Positions 17,055 to 26,459 of a DNA stretch of 41,007 nt are shown one piece after another. The notes beneath the pieces were generated by a model. It saw only the letters and a list, made by a program, of their open reading frames with translations, was not told the origin of the DNA and did not search any database. The position numbers and the translations under genes were made by a program. The DNA comes from Syntrophaceae bacterium (GTDB taxonomy: Bacteria; Desulfobacterota; Syntrophia; Syntrophales; UBA2185). Each line of letters starts with the position of its first letter. The stretch's first letter is position 1. The DNA lies in contig PLLV01000061.1 in assembly GCA_003142295.1 (NCBI GenBank), forward strand, positions 1 through 41,007. Direction: 5' to 3'.

Positions 17055-18878
17055 ATGCTGTCAAGCAGGGATAGACACAGTGATGCTGATTTCAAAAAAT
17101 ATCGAGACCTCTTGATATGTATCCTAGTTTCAGCCGCTATCCTTGTTGCATATTGGCCGGTGCAGCATTATGACCTGATTTCCCTGGATGACATTGACTA
17201 TATAACGGGAAACCCTTATGTCAAGTCTGGATTGACGTGGGACAGTTTTTCGTGGGCGCTGAAAGACATCCATACGGGCTACTGGCATCCTCTAACATGG
17301 GTTTCGCACATGTTGGATTATCAGTTCTTCGGATCCAAGGTGGGCGGACATCATTGGACGAACGTGATCTTTCATATCGCGAATTCAATACTGCTATATA
17401 TAGTACTGAAGCGCATGAGCGGCACTGCATGGAAGAGCGCGCTTGTGGCAGCGCTCTTTGCTGTTCATCCCCTGAATGTGGAATCCGTTGCGTGGGTTTC
17501 AGAACGGAAGAATGTATTATGTACGTTCTTCTGGTTCATGGGGATGTGGTCTTATGCTTATTACGTGGAGCGTCCGACGCGATACAGGTACTGTCTCATC
17601 CTCATGACATTTTCCTTAGGCTTAATGTCCAAGCCGATGATTGTAACATTCCCCTTCACCTTATTGCTCTTAGATTACTGGCCCATGGGACGCCTCACGT
17701 CGTGGAAGATGTTTCCCCGTCTCTTATTTGAAAAAATACCCCTCTTTATTCTGGCAGCCATCGTCGGTATCGCAACATTTCTCTCCAGTTTTCATGGGGA
17801 CGTTACAATTTCCATTGATAAATTACCTCTCGTAGACCGAATGGCCAATGCAGTTGTTTCCTATGCAAAATATTTGGGGAAGATGTTCTGGCCAGAGAAC
17901 CTCGCCGTCTTTTATCCGTATTCCAGGGAATTTGGTTCATTTCAAATAATTGGAGCTGTTTTGCTGCTCTCAGTTATATCCTGCCTTGCGATCTTTTTGG
18001 CCCATAAATACCGGTATGCACTTATGGGATGGCTTTGGTATTTAGGAACCCTTGTGCCTGTCATCGGGCTAATACAGGTGGGCAAGCAGGCTATGGCCGA
18101 CCGTTATGCCTATATTCCTATGATCGGTCTGTTTATTATTATTGCCTGGGGCATCCCTGATCTCCTAAGAGGATGGCCGCAGCGGAAGATTATCTTCGCC
18201 ATATCTTCAGGCGCCGTCATCTCGGGCTTAATGATTTGTACTGTTCTGCAGGTCCGATACTGGCAGAACGGTGTGACGCTCTTCGAACATGCCCTGCGGG
18301 TGACCGGTATGAACTCCCGTGCCCATTACAATCTTGGAATCTCCTTAACTGACCTGGGGAAATTTAAAGAGGCTATTTATCATTTTGGATATGCTATAAG
18401 ATTAGAGCCTGAATACGCGGGGCCTTACGGCTATATGGGTGTTGCCCTTGCGAGGCAGGGGAAGACAGATGAAGCGTTGGTTTATTATCATGAAGCATTG
18501 AGAATAAAACAAAATGATGAAACAACGCACAACAATCTGGGCGTAGCTTTGGCCGGCAAAGGGATGTTTAATGAGGCAATTGAGCATTTTCAAGAGGCTT
18601 TGAGAATCAGACCTGACTATGTCTACGCCAACCGCAATATGGGAGGCGCTTTGGCCAGGCTGGGGAAGATGGAAGAAGCCATAGGCTATTACGAAAAAGC
18701 CCTGAAAATTGACAGAGACAACGCCATGACCCATAACAATCTGGGCCTGGCATTGGCAAATGTGGGGAGGGATCAGGAGGCAATTGGACATTTTCAAGAG
18801 GCCCTGAAAATCAATCCCTATTATGATGATGCTATTAATAATCTCCGGTCTCTCCAGAGAAAAACCATTTATCACTGA
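17055..18878 (+). CDS. Polytopic membrane protein with C-terminal TPR repeats (GT-C/PMT-like)
   Basis: 607 residues. The first ~400 form a multi-spanning membrane domain with an acidic loop after helix 1 (LISLDDIDYITGNPYV) and a GYWHPLTWVSHMLDY motif, typical of the TPR-containing GT-C-like family (DUF1736-related). Later motifs are VAALFAVHPLNVESVAWVSERK and MADRYAYIPMIG. From about residue 425 at least five TPR units follow (AHYNLGISLTDLGKFKEAIY and similar). The family may be a lipid-linked-sugar transferase or a scaffold; activity has not been established for most members. It resembles the partial protein at the window start. Confidence 0.85.
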   Translation: MLSSRDRHSDADFKKYRDLLICILVSAAILVAYWPVQHYDLISLDDIDYITGNPYVKSGLTWDSFSWALKDIHTGYWHPLTWVSHMLDYQFFGSKVGGHHWTNVIFHIANSILLYIVLKRMSGTAWKSALVAALFAVHPLNVESVAWVSERKNVLCTFFWFMGMWSYAYYVERPTRYRYCLILMTFSLGLMSKPMIVTFPFTLLLLDYWPMGRLTSWKMFPRLLFEKIPLFILAAIVGIATFLSSFHGDVTISIDKLPLVDRMANAVVSYAKYLGKMFWPENLAVFYPYSREFGSFQIIGAVLLLSVISCLAIFLAHKYRYALMGWLWYLGTLVPVIGLIQVGKQAMADRYAYIPMIGLFIIIAWGIPDLLRGWPQRKIIFAISSGAVISGLMICTVLQVRYWQNGVTLFEHALRVTGMNSRAHYNLGISLTDLGKFKEAIYHFGYAIRLEPEYAGPYGYMGVALARQGKTDEALVYYHEALRIKQNDETTHNNLGVALAGKGMFNEAIEHFQEALRIRPDYVYANRNMGGALARLGKMEEAIGYYEKALKIDRDNAMTHNNLGLALANVGRDQEAIGHFQEALKINPYYDDAINNLRSLQRKTIYH

Positions 18879-18993
18879 TATGAAATCACAGGATTTCCCG
18901 CGTCGACTATTTGTCAGGTATCAGAAGATTCGGGCAGATGAAAGACTAAGATTGAGCATAACGTGCACAAAATATTAGAGGTGGCATAACGCA

Positions 18994-19746
18994 ATGTTTA
19001 AAGAGAAAAAAGTGATAGTTGTCATGCCCGCATATAATGCGGCGCAGACCCTCCAAAAAACCTATGACGAAGTCATGGCCCAGGGAATAGTGGATATGAT
19101 TATTCTTGTCGATGATGCTAGCCAGGATGATACTGCCGGAATTGCGAAGACCCTCCCGAATGTGGAGGTATGCATTCATGATTGCAACCGTGGTTACGGT
19201 GCAAATCAGAAGACATGTTATAGAATGGCGCTTGAACGGGGAGGCGATATTATCATAATGGTGCATCCTGATTATCAATATACGCCGATGCTGCTTCCGG
19301 CTCTGGCAGCCTTGATCGGGAATGGTCTGTACTCCTGTGTCTTGGGATCGAGGATACTTGGAGGTTATGCCCTGAAGGGCGGGATGCCAGTCTGGAAATA
19401 TGTTGCAAATCGTTTCATTACCCTTGTGGAAAACATTCTTATGGGTGCAAAACTTTCTGAATACCATACAGGCTATCGAGCTTTTTCGCGACAGCTGTTA
19501 GAGCAGCTGCCAATAGATGCAAATTCCGATGATTTTGTGTTTGACAATCAGATGTTGGCTCAGATCATCTGGTTTGGACATACCATAGCCGAAGTCAGTT
19601 GTCCCACAAAATACTTTGCGGAAGCTTCTTCAATCAACTTCAGGCGGAGCATGAAGTATGGTTTTGAATGTCTTCTAACGGCTTTAACATTCCGTCTCGC
19701 AAAGGCCGGGATAACCACATCAAAATTGTTTCCGGGGAGTCGGTGA
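18994..19746 (+). CDS. Family 2 glycosyltransferase (DPM1-like, no membrane tail)
   Basis: 250 residues with GAGGTGG upstream. The GT-A fold shows VIVVMPAYNAAQTL, IILVDDASQDDT and, in place of a standard DxD, MVHPDYQY, a variant common in a subgroup of bacterial GT2 enzymes. The later EYHTGYRAFSR motif is also typical of that subgroup. No membrane segment is obvious, so it probably acts at the inner face on a lipid carrier. It follows the TPR membrane protein by 115 bp on the same strand and may be co-transcribed with it. Confidence 0.88.
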   Translation: MFKEKKVIVVMPAYNAAQTLQKTYDEVMAQGIVDMIILVDDASQDDTAGIAKTLPNVEVCIHDCNRGYGANQKTCYRMALERGGDIIIMVHPDYQYTPMLLPALAALIGNGLYSCVLGSRILGGYALKGGMPVWKYVANRFITLVENILMGAKLSEYHTGYRAFSRQLLEQLPIDANSDDFVFDNQMLAQIIWFGHTIAEVSCPTKYFAEASSINFRRSMKYGFECLLTALTFRLAKAGITTSKLFPGSR

Positions 19747-19996
19747 ATTCACCGTAAGACCATCGCTTCCAAAGACAATCTGTCCTATTTTCATCTCTCT
19801 TTAGATGGCTGAACGGGACTGTACGCCCGGGCTGGCATGGGTCGATGCGAGCCCCTTCCCATGCCTCCTGTCGCCGGTCCTGTCAGTCAAATCTGTAAGA
19901 AAATAACAATATTTTCATATCCGCTTCGCAGACAGGTCAATAGGCAATTATTTTAGATTATTTTTCTTGACATCATTCAAATTATAGTGTTACGAG

Positions 19997-20009
19997 TGAC
20001 CAACGGTCA
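19997..20009. promoter_or_regulatory. Candidate TetR operator 1
   Basis: Perfect inverted repeat TGACC-AAC-GGTCA, directly abutting the -10 hexamer TATAAT at 20010-20015, so a bound repressor would block polymerase. It lies about 90 bp before the TTG start of the TetR-type gene. Autoregulation is inferred from position and symmetry; the family's usual practice supports it. Confidence 0.6.
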
Positions 20010-20015
20010 TATAAT
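20010..20015 (+). promoter_or_regulatory. -10 element of the tetR-like/fad promoter
   Basis: Consensus TATAAT. With a 17-nt spacer the -35 would be GTGTTA (19987-19992), which matches the consensus at only three positions. The good TTGACA at 19967 is too far away to pair with it, so recognition may be weak or activator-independent but tightly repressible. Confidence 0.45.
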
Positions 20016-20046
20016 GACCACAGTTCAGATTCAATATTAGTACCCC

Positions 20047-20058
20047 TGACAACCGTCA
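20047..20058. promoter_or_regulatory. Candidate TetR operator 2
   Basis: Inverted repeat TGAC-AACC-GTCA, very similar to operator 1 and 38 bp downstream of it, in the presumed 5' leader of the TetR gene. Two related palindromes in one promoter region suggest cooperative binding. The arms are only 4 bp, so chance cannot be excluded. Confidence 0.45.
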
Positions 20059-20096
20059 AAAGCATTTTTGGTTTCAAAAGGGAAGGCTCCACTATC

Positions 20097-20726
20097 TTGG
20101 CATTTGAGAATAGAAGAAGACGGGAGAAAGAAAACAGGAAGAGCGCCATCCTCAAAGCGGCGAGGAAACTGTTTTTTGAGAAGGGCTTCAAATCTGTGAC
20201 CGTCGAAAGCATTGCCAGGAAGGCTGAACTGAGCAAAGGAGCAGTCTACCTTTATTTCAAGAGTAAAGATGAAATCTATAGTCAAATTCTTCTTGATGAC
20301 ATTGACAAGTTTCACAGAAAAGTGGCCGATTTATTTGAGGAAGGGGGGCAGGCATCGGATATGCTGCTTCGCCTCTCTTCTACTTACGTGGATTTCTTCC
20401 TTCGGGACAGGGAACTGTTCCGGATCCTCATGACCTTTATGCTCCATGCCAACCACAGCAATTTGCCGAAGGATCTTCAGAACCATATCATTAAATCCAC
20501 CAATAAGACCATCTTCATGGAGAAAATATTTCAGTTCGGAATTGACAGGGGAGAATTCCAGCCGTCCATAAACGTGCGTCAATGCAGAAATGCCCTCTGG
20601 GGATTGCTGAACGGTATCATCTCATTATATATATTTATCGGGTCCGAATCGAAGAGAGATGACCTGATCAGGTCGACCGTCAATGCAAGCTTGGATATCT
20701 TCATCAAAGGCCTAAAGAATAGTTGA
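20097..20726 (+). CDS. TetR family transcriptional regulator (FadR-like context)
   Basis: 209 residues from a TTG at 20097 with GGAAGG (20081-20086) ten bases upstream; no in-frame ATG precedes the DNA-binding domain. The N-terminal helix-turn-helix reads ILKAARKLFFEKGFKSVTVE followed by IARKAELSKGAVYLYFKSKD, a textbook TetR motif (about residues 18-62). The C-terminal ligand domain is helical and shows no diagnostic motif. It lies about 100 bp upstream of a beta-oxidation operon on the same strand, so it most likely represses that operon and responds to acyl-CoA, like other fatty-acid TetR regulators. That effector is inference. Confidence 0.9.
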   Translation: MAFENRRRREKENRKSAILKAARKLFFEKGFKSVTVESIARKAELSKGAVYLYFKSKDEIYSQILLDDIDKFHRKVADLFEEGGQASDMLLRLSSTYVDFFLRDRELFRILMTFMLHANHSNLPKDLQNHIIKSTNKTIFMEKIFQFGIDRGEFQPSINVRQCRNALWGLLNGIISLYIFIGSESKRDDLIRSTVNASLDIFIKGLKNS

Positions 20727-20827
20727 CCGGGAGCTTCCGTACATGATTATTCTTACCAGCATCAGAATTACGCAAGTATAGTTTTTTGCAGAAAATGTGA
20801 ACGGATGTAATTGAAGGGAGGTTTCTT

Positions 20828-22693
20828 ATGAGCAATTTGCTAATTAACACAAGAGATCAGCAATTTGTTCTCTTTGAGCAGCTGGGCATAGAAAAATTGT
20901 TCGAATATGAGAAGTTTGCGGATTTCTCAAAGGAAATGGTACTCATGATGCAGAACGAGGCGGAGAAGCTGGCAGTGAATGTCCTTCTTCCGGCATACGC
21001 TGATGGGGATAAGGAAGGATGCACCTTTAAGGACGGGAAGGTTTATGCTCCTGCAAGCTTTCATGAGGTTTTTAAGAAATATGTTGAAGCCGGGTGGCTC
21101 TGCGCGACAGAATCTCCCGATGTGGGAGGCCAGGGGCTTCCGATTGTTGTGACAACAGCCTGTGTGGAGTTTATGTTTGCAGCCAATTACGCCTTTATTA
21201 CGTACCCAGGGCTCACCCACGGCGCTGCCCGTTTGATTGAACAGTATGGTACAGAGGAACAGAAGAAGAAGTACATGTACAATATGTATGGCGGCAAGTG
21301 GACAGGCACGATGTGTCTGACTGAACCGGGGGCGGGCAGCGACGTAGGCGCCTTGAAGACATCTGCAAAGAGGTTGCCCGATGGTACATTCAGCATTACC
21401 GGGACGAAGATATTCATCTCCTGCGGTGATCATGACCTTGCAGAAAATATAGTTCACCCTGTCCTTGCCAGAATCGAAGGAGATCCTCCGGGGACAGCAG
21501 GCATTTCGATCTTTGTCGTTCCCAAATACAGGGTCAAGGACGACGGCACTATCGGCGAATTCAACGATGTGCGGACAGGTAATGTGGAGCACAAGATGGG
21601 CATCAAGGGGTCTGCAACCTGTACGCTTAATTTTGGCGATGAGGGGAAGTGCATCGGTGAACTTCTGGGAAAAGAGCGTCAGGGCATGAGGATAATGTTC
21701 CTTATGATGAATTCATCGAGGCTGCAAGTAGGGATGCAAAGCCTTGGTCATGCAACGGCGGCATATGAACATGCTGTTCAATATGCCAAGGAGAGGATCC
21801 AGGGGGTCCCCGTGTGGGACATGAAAAATCCCGATGCGAAAGCTGTTCCTATTATTCAGCATCCGGATATCAGGAGAAAGCTTTTGTGGATGAAGTCCCA
21901 CGTAGAGGGCATAAGGGCCCTGATCTACTTCACCGGGCTCTGCATGGATCTGGCAAAGGTATCAACAACGGAACAGGAGAGGGAAAAATGGCACGGACTG
22001 GTTGAACTTCTTACACCTATCTGCAAGGCATATTCTTCGGAAAAGGCCCAGCTAGTCTGTTCCTATGCCATCGATGTCTATGGCGGCTATGGCTACTGTT
22101 CCGACTATCCCGTTGAGCAGTATTTTAGGGATTGTAAGATAGCCAGCATCTATGAGGGGACAAACGGCATACAGTGTCTCGACCTGGTTGGCAGGAAACT
22201 CGGCCAGCGAAAAGGCGCGGACGTCATGAATATGTTTAGCGAGATTAATGCATCTATATCGAAATTGAAACGGATTGAAGATCTCAAAAGACATGTCGCC
22301 TATCTGGAAGAAGCCTACAATGCGCTGATCGATCTCACCATGCATTTTGCTCAGCTCGGGAAAAGCGCGGGTTTTCTCATGCCGATCTTGAATGCGACCC
22401 CGTACCTTGAGATTCTTGGTGATGTCATAATCGGGCATTTCCTGATGCAGGCTGCAGGCATTGCCGATGAAAAGCTAAATGCAATTTACATGGAAAGAGG
22501 TGTGGAGGAATCAAAAGGGAAGAAGCGCGCATTGATCCACGAATATCCCGATGTTGCGTTTTATTACGGTAAAAATGCGGCAGCGAGGTTTTTTGCAGTT
22601 GATATTCTTTCCACTGTAAAGTCCAGGTGCGAAGCCATCAAGTTCGGCGAGAGAGTTCCGATTGAAATGGCGGAAGAGTCTTTTACCTATTAA
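20828..22693 (+). CDS. Acyl-CoA dehydrogenase, long form
   Basis: 621 residues with a strong GGGAGG site. It oxidises acyl-CoA to trans-2-enoyl-CoA with FAD, the first step of beta-oxidation, probably passing electrons to ETF. The FAD-contact motif MCLTEPGAGSD lies at residues 162-172, and the catalytic glutamate is E443 in SIYEGTNGIQ. At ~620 residues it is the long class, with an extra C-terminal helical domain of about 130 residues, as in FadE-type enzymes from pseudomonads and deltaproteobacteria. It is followed 15 bp later by the hydroxyacyl-CoA dehydrogenase gene. Confidence 0.93.
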   Translation: MSNLLINTRDQQFVLFEQLGIEKLFEYEKFADFSKEMVLMMQNEAEKLAVNVLLPAYADGDKEGCTFKDGKVYAPASFHEVFKKYVEAGWLCATESPDVGGQGLPIVVTTACVEFMFAANYAFITYPGLTHGAARLIEQYGTEEQKKKYMYNMYGGKWTGTMCLTEPGAGSDVGALKTSAKRLPDGTFSITGTKIFISCGDHDLAENIVHPVLARIEGDPPGTAGISIFVVPKYRVKDDGTIGEFNDVRTGNVEHKMGIKGSATCTLNFGDEGKCIGELLGKERQGMRIMFLMMNSSRLQVGMQSLGHATAAYEHAVQYAKERIQGVPVWDMKNPDAKAVPIIQHPDIRRKLLWMKSHVEGIRALIYFTGLCMDLAKVSTTEQEREKWHGLVELLTPICKAYSSEKAQLVCSYAIDVYGGYGYCSDYPVEQYFRDCKIASIYEGTNGIQCLDLVGRKLGQRKGADVMNMFSEINASISKLKRIEDLKRHVAYLEEAYNALIDLTMHFAQLGKSAGFLMPILNATPYLEILGDVIIGHFLMQAAGIADEKLNAIYMERGVEESKGKKRALIHEYPDVAFYYGKNAAARFFAVDILSTVKSRCEAIKFGERVPIEMAEESFTY

Positions 22694-22708
22694 GCAAGGA
22701 GGAGAAAT

Positions 22709-25126
22709 ATGTCTTACAATATTAAAAAAGCTGCAGTCTTGGGCGCAGGGGTTATGGGTGCCTCCATAGCGGCGCATCTGACCAATGCGGGAATCGGGTG
22801 TGTGTTGCTCGATATCATTCCCTTCGAGCTTACGGAAGCTGATAAGGGGAAGGGTTTAACGGAAAAGAGTCCCGACTGGCGCAACAGGTTTGCCGCAAAT
22901 GGGCTTAACGCCGCCGTGAAATCCAAACCTGCTTCTTTCTACACAAAGAAGAACGCCTCAATGATTAAAGTCGGAAATTTCGAAGACAACCTGACATGGC
23001 TGTCTGACGTGGACTGGGTTATTGAGGTTGTCATCGAGAACCTCAAAATAAAGCAGGAACTGTTTGCGAAGGTTGAAAAAGTGATAAAGCCGGACTGTAT
23101 TGTATCGACAAACACGTCGGGTATACCCATCAAGGATATTTCTGCCAATTTTGGTCCAAAGCTGAAGAAGAATTTCCTGGGAACGCATTTTTTCAATCCG
23201 CCCCGCTATATGACACTCCTGGAGGTCATTCCCGGTGCAGAGACGAAAAGAGAGATTGTGGATTATATGGTGGAGTTCTGCGAACGGGTGCTAGGCAAGG
23301 GTGTTGTGATCTGCAAGGACGTCCCTAATTTTGTCGGAAACCGTATCGGTGTATTTGACATATCGAATGCCGTGCGGCTGATGGCGGAAAAGAAGATGCG
23401 GATCGACGAAATCGACGCCGTTATAGGGAAAGCCTTGGGGAGACCGGGCTCGGCGATCTTTGGAACGCTGGATCTGGTGGGTTTGGATACGGGTCACCAT
23501 GTCATGAAGAACCTCTATGAAGCGGTGCCCAACGATGAGATGCGGGATATGTTTATTCCCTCGGATGTCATGAACACGATGATGGAACGGAAATGGCTGG
23601 GGAACAAAACAAAGCAGGGGTTTTACAAACGCGCTCCCGGTGACAAGGGCAAGAAGGAAAAACTGGTCCTCGACTATACCACCATGGAGTACGTGCCTGC
23701 AACCAGACCGAAGTTCGATTCGATTTCGCAGGCGAAAAAGATGGAAGATGACGTCCCTAAAATGATCAGGACAGTATTTAACGGGACGGATAGGGCGGCG
23801 GACCTTGCCCGCGAGTACCTCTGCAATAACTTTATCTATGCTGTCAACCGTGTGCGGGAGATTTGTGACAGCATCGTGGCCATCGACAACGCCATGAAAT
23901 GGGGCTACAACCACCAGCTCGGCCCGTTTGAGACCTGGGATGCCGTGGGCGTCCGGGCAGCAGTTGCCGTGATGAAAAAACTGGGTAAGCAGGTCCCCAA
24001 GAAGATCGACGAAATGCTTGATGCAGGCTTTGAGTCATTTTACACAAAGAAGGAAGACGAGCTGTATTACTATGATTTCGAGACAAAGAATTATGTGAAA
24101 CTTAAGGAAAACCCGAAGATCATAATTCTTCCTGTCCTCAAGGACAGAAAGAGAATTGTGAAGCAGAATCCGGGCGCAAGCCTTATTGACATAGGCGACG
24201 GGGTTGTTTGCCTTGAATTCCATACCAAGATGAATTCTGTGGATCAGTACGTCGTCCAGATGATGGTGGATGGCTGCGATATCGTAGAGAAGGATTTTAC
24301 AGGGATGGTTGTAGGCAACCACGCCACGAACTTCTCTGTCGGCGCCAATGTATTCATGGTTCTTGTAGGCGCCCAGAAAGGTGACTGGGATGTTCTGGAG
24401 AAGATGGTGGAGGACTTCCAGAATGCCAACATGAGAATGAAGTATCTCTCTCGGCCGGTTGTTACGGCCCCTGCGGGCATGGCTTTGGGGGGCGGCTGCG
24501 AGATCGCCATGCACGGTGCGAAATGTCAGCCCTGCGGAGAAACATATATAGGCCTTGTGGAAGTCGGCGTCGGTGTGATACCGGCGGGCGGCGGTTGCAA
24601 AGAAATAATGGTGAGAGTCACCGAAGGGATTCCCGATGGCGCCATTGAAGCGGGATTGAACCTTCAGCATTTTTATTCCAAGGCATTCGAAAACATAGCC
24701 ATGGCAAAGGTCGCTACAAGCGCCGTGGAAGCTATGGAACTGGGATATATCAGGAAGACGGATAATATCAGCATGAACAGGGATCAGCAGATCTGGGATG
24801 CGAAACAGGTGGTCTTGGGTCTCTCAAAATTTTATAAGAAATCCGCGCCTGCGCTTATTCCCGTCATGGGCGAGAACCTGCGGGGTATGTGCAGTTCCAT
24901 TGTGTACAACATGAGGCAGGGGAATTTCATTACGGACTACGATGTCCACATCGCCGGAAAGCTTGCCTATATACTCTCCGGCGGTGACTGTCCGGAAGGT
25001 ACGCTGGTCACGGAGCAGGAGATCCTGGACCTGGAGAAAGAGGCATTTTTGAGCCTCTGCGGTGAACAAAAGACACAGGACAGGATCATGCACTTGCTGA
25101 ACACGGGTAAACCTTTACGCAACTGA
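22709..25126 (+). CDS. fadN: 3-hydroxyacyl-CoA dehydrogenase/enoyl-CoA hydratase (FadN-type)
   Basis: 805 residues with AGGAGG upstream. The domain order is dehydrogenase first, hydratase second, as in Bacillus FadN and archaeal homologues and opposite to Escherichia coli FadB. The NAD site is LGAGVMGASIA (residues 11-21) and the catalytic histidine is H160 in GTHFFNPPRYM. The crotonase part near residues 530-640 has GNHATNFSVGAN, ALGGGCEIAMHG and GLVEVGVGVIPAGGG, supplying both active-site glutamates. It catalyses the second and third steps of beta-oxidation. The symbol rests on architecture; orthology is not proven. Confidence 0.9.
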   Translation: MSYNIKKAAVLGAGVMGASIAAHLTNAGIGCVLLDIIPFELTEADKGKGLTEKSPDWRNRFAANGLNAAVKSKPASFYTKKNASMIKVGNFEDNLTWLSDVDWVIEVVIENLKIKQELFAKVEKVIKPDCIVSTNTSGIPIKDISANFGPKLKKNFLGTHFFNPPRYMTLLEVIPGAETKREIVDYMVEFCERVLGKGVVICKDVPNFVGNRIGVFDISNAVRLMAEKKMRIDEIDAVIGKALGRPGSAIFGTLDLVGLDTGHHVMKNLYEAVPNDEMRDMFIPSDVMNTMMERKWLGNKTKQGFYKRAPGDKGKKEKLVLDYTTMEYVPATRPKFDSISQAKKMEDDVPKMIRTVFNGTDRAADLAREYLCNNFIYAVNRVREICDSIVAIDNAMKWGYNHQLGPFETWDAVGVRAAVAVMKKLGKQVPKKIDEMLDAGFESFYTKKEDELYYYDFETKNYVKLKENPKIIILPVLKDRKRIVKQNPGASLIDIGDGVVCLEFHTKMNSVDQYVVQMMVDGCDIVEKDFTGMVVGNHATNFSVGANVFMVLVGAQKGDWDVLEKMVEDFQNANMRMKYLSRPVVTAPAGMALGGGCEIAMHGAKCQPCGETYIGLVEVGVGVIPAGGGCKEIMVRVTEGIPDGAIEAGLNLQHFYSKAFENIAMAKVATSAVEAMELGYIRKTDNISMNRDQQIWDAKQVVLGLSKFYKKSAPALIPVMGENLRGMCSSIVYNMRQGNFITDYDVHIAGKLAYILSGGDCPEGTLVTEQEILDLEKEAFLSLCGEQKTQDRIMHLLNTGKPLRN

Positions 25127-25197
25127 TTGGAGAGAACATCTTAAATAATCTGAAACGGGGTTGAGATGGACGGCTTCGTTAATGAAGGAGGAATATT

Positions 25198-26385
25198 ATG
25201 AGTGATGCTGTTATCGTCGAATCTGTGAGAAGTCCGGGCGGTCGCTACAGGAGAGGCGGCCTTGCGTATACCCGGAGTGATGAAATAGGTATCCAGGTGA
25301 TGAAGGGACTCATAGCGAGGGTTCCCGCGCTGAAGACTGAAGACGTGGACGACGTAATTGTCGGGTGTGCTTTTCCCGAAGCCGAGCAGGGCATGAACCT
25401 GGCAAAGGTCATAGCTATAGGAGCAGGCATTCCGATAACTGCCTGCGGTATGACGATCAACCGCTTCTGTTCTTCGGGGCTGCAGGCTATCGCCGATGCA
25501 ACAGCGAAGATCCGGGCGGGCTGGTCGGCTGTAATCATCGCAGGGGGTTGCGAGAGCATGTCCCACGTTCCCATGGGGGGCAGTGTCTATCGTCCTCATC
25601 CCGACTGGGGAGATTTACCGAATGTCTATGTATCCATGGGCATTACGGCGGAGAACGTTGCCGCCAATTACAAGGTGTCGCGCGAAGATCAGGACAGATT
25701 TGGTATGGAGAGCAACCGCAAGGCGTACGAGGCAATAAAGGCAGGGAAGTTTAAAGATGAGATCATACCGATTATGGCCTATCGCTATGCAAAATCAAAA
25801 AGTGGCAAAAGGGTCAGGGAACAGATCGTATTTGACATGGATGATGGTGTCAGATGGCCGACTACGATGGAAGATCTTGGACGATTGAAGTCCCCTTTCA
25901 AGCAGGGGGGATCGGTGACTGCGGGCAATTCATCTCAGATGACTGACGGAGCGGGGTTTACTCTGTTAATGAGCGAAGAAAAGGCCAGGTCGTACGGATT
26001 GAAGCCCCTTGCGAGGCTTACCCACTATGCTGTTGCCGGCTGCAAACCAGAAGAGATGGGCATAGGACCGGCCCTTGTGATACCAAAGGTTCTTAAAATG
26101 GCTGGATTAACAACAAGAGACATTGATGTGTTCGAAATTAATGAAGCCTTCGCATGTCAGGCCCTTTACTCTATAAGGGTTGTAGGCATTACAGACAGGC
26201 TGGCCGCCGGTGACATCAATCCTAACGGCGGCGCCATTGCCCTCGGGCATCCCCTCGGAGCTACAGGCGGCAAGCTGACTGCACAGCTCCTCTATGAATT
26301 GAAGAGACGAAAGGCAAAAAGAGGCATAGTGTCCATGTGTATTGCGGGAGGAATGGGTGCAGCGGGCATCTTTGAGATGCTATAG
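25198..26385 (+). CDS. fadA: Acetyl-CoA C-acyltransferase (3-ketoacyl-CoA thiolase)
   Basis: 395 residues with GGAGGAATATT before the ATG. It cleaves 3-ketoacyl-CoA with CoA to acetyl-CoA and a shortened acyl-CoA. The nucleophilic cysteine is C91 (NRFCSSGLQA), the histidine is H351 (GHPLGATG) and the second cysteine is C381 (SMCIAGGMGAAG), a complete thiolase triad. It is the last gene of the fad operon, 71 bp after fadN, and is closed by a strong terminator. Confidence 0.94.
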   Translation: MSDAVIVESVRSPGGRYRRGGLAYTRSDEIGIQVMKGLIARVPALKTEDVDDVIVGCAFPEAEQGMNLAKVIAIGAGIPITACGMTINRFCSSGLQAIADATAKIRAGWSAVIIAGGCESMSHVPMGGSVYRPHPDWGDLPNVYVSMGITAENVAANYKVSREDQDRFGMESNRKAYEAIKAGKFKDEIIPIMAYRYAKSKSGKRVREQIVFDMDDGVRWPTTMEDLGRLKSPFKQGGSVTAGNSSQMTDGAGFTLLMSEEKARSYGLKPLARLTHYAVAGCKPEEMGIGPALVIPKVLKMAGLTTRDIDVFEINEAFACQALYSIRVVGITDRLAAGDINPNGGAIALGHPLGATGGKLTAQLLYELKRRKAKRGIVSMCIAGGMGAAGIFEML

Positions 26386-26409
26386 CTTTCCGCCGGTCGG
26401 GCTGTAAAG

Positions 26410-26444
26410 AAAAAAGCCGTGGTTCTCGATACCACGGCTTTTTT
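26410..26444. terminator. Bidirectional rho-independent terminator
   Basis: A perfect 14-bp stem (AAAAAAGCCGTGGT / ACCACGGCTTTTTT) with a 7-nt loop. The A/T ends provide a U-tract in both directions, so it ends both the thiolase operon (+) and the que operon (-), which converge here. Confidence 0.95.
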
Positions 26445-26459
26445 GTGCCGGAATCACTC

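Larger units (their letters stand above)
19747..20096. promoter_or_regulatory. Intergenic region upstream of tetR-like gene
   Basis: This 350-bp gap contains no supported gene. Its first half is GC-rich and holds the inverted repeat GGCATGGG (19834-19841)/CCCATGCC (19858-19865) with a 16-nt loop but no following T-run, so it is at best a weak hairpin. The second half is AT-rich and carries TTGACA (19967-19972), a perfect -10 TATAAT (20010-20015) and the two palindromic sites listed separately. Confidence 0.5.

Noticed and set aside
19834-19865. Hairpin as a terminator for the GT2 gene
   Set aside because: The loop is 16 nt and no T-run follows the stem.
20927-21592. 221-codon minus-strand frame
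   Set aside because: It is antisense to the acyl-CoA dehydrogenase, which has its full motif set; no binding site or motif supports the antisense frame.
23291-24670. Minus-strand frames of 207 and 211 codons
   Set aside because: Both are antisense to fadN and show composition typical of shadow frames.
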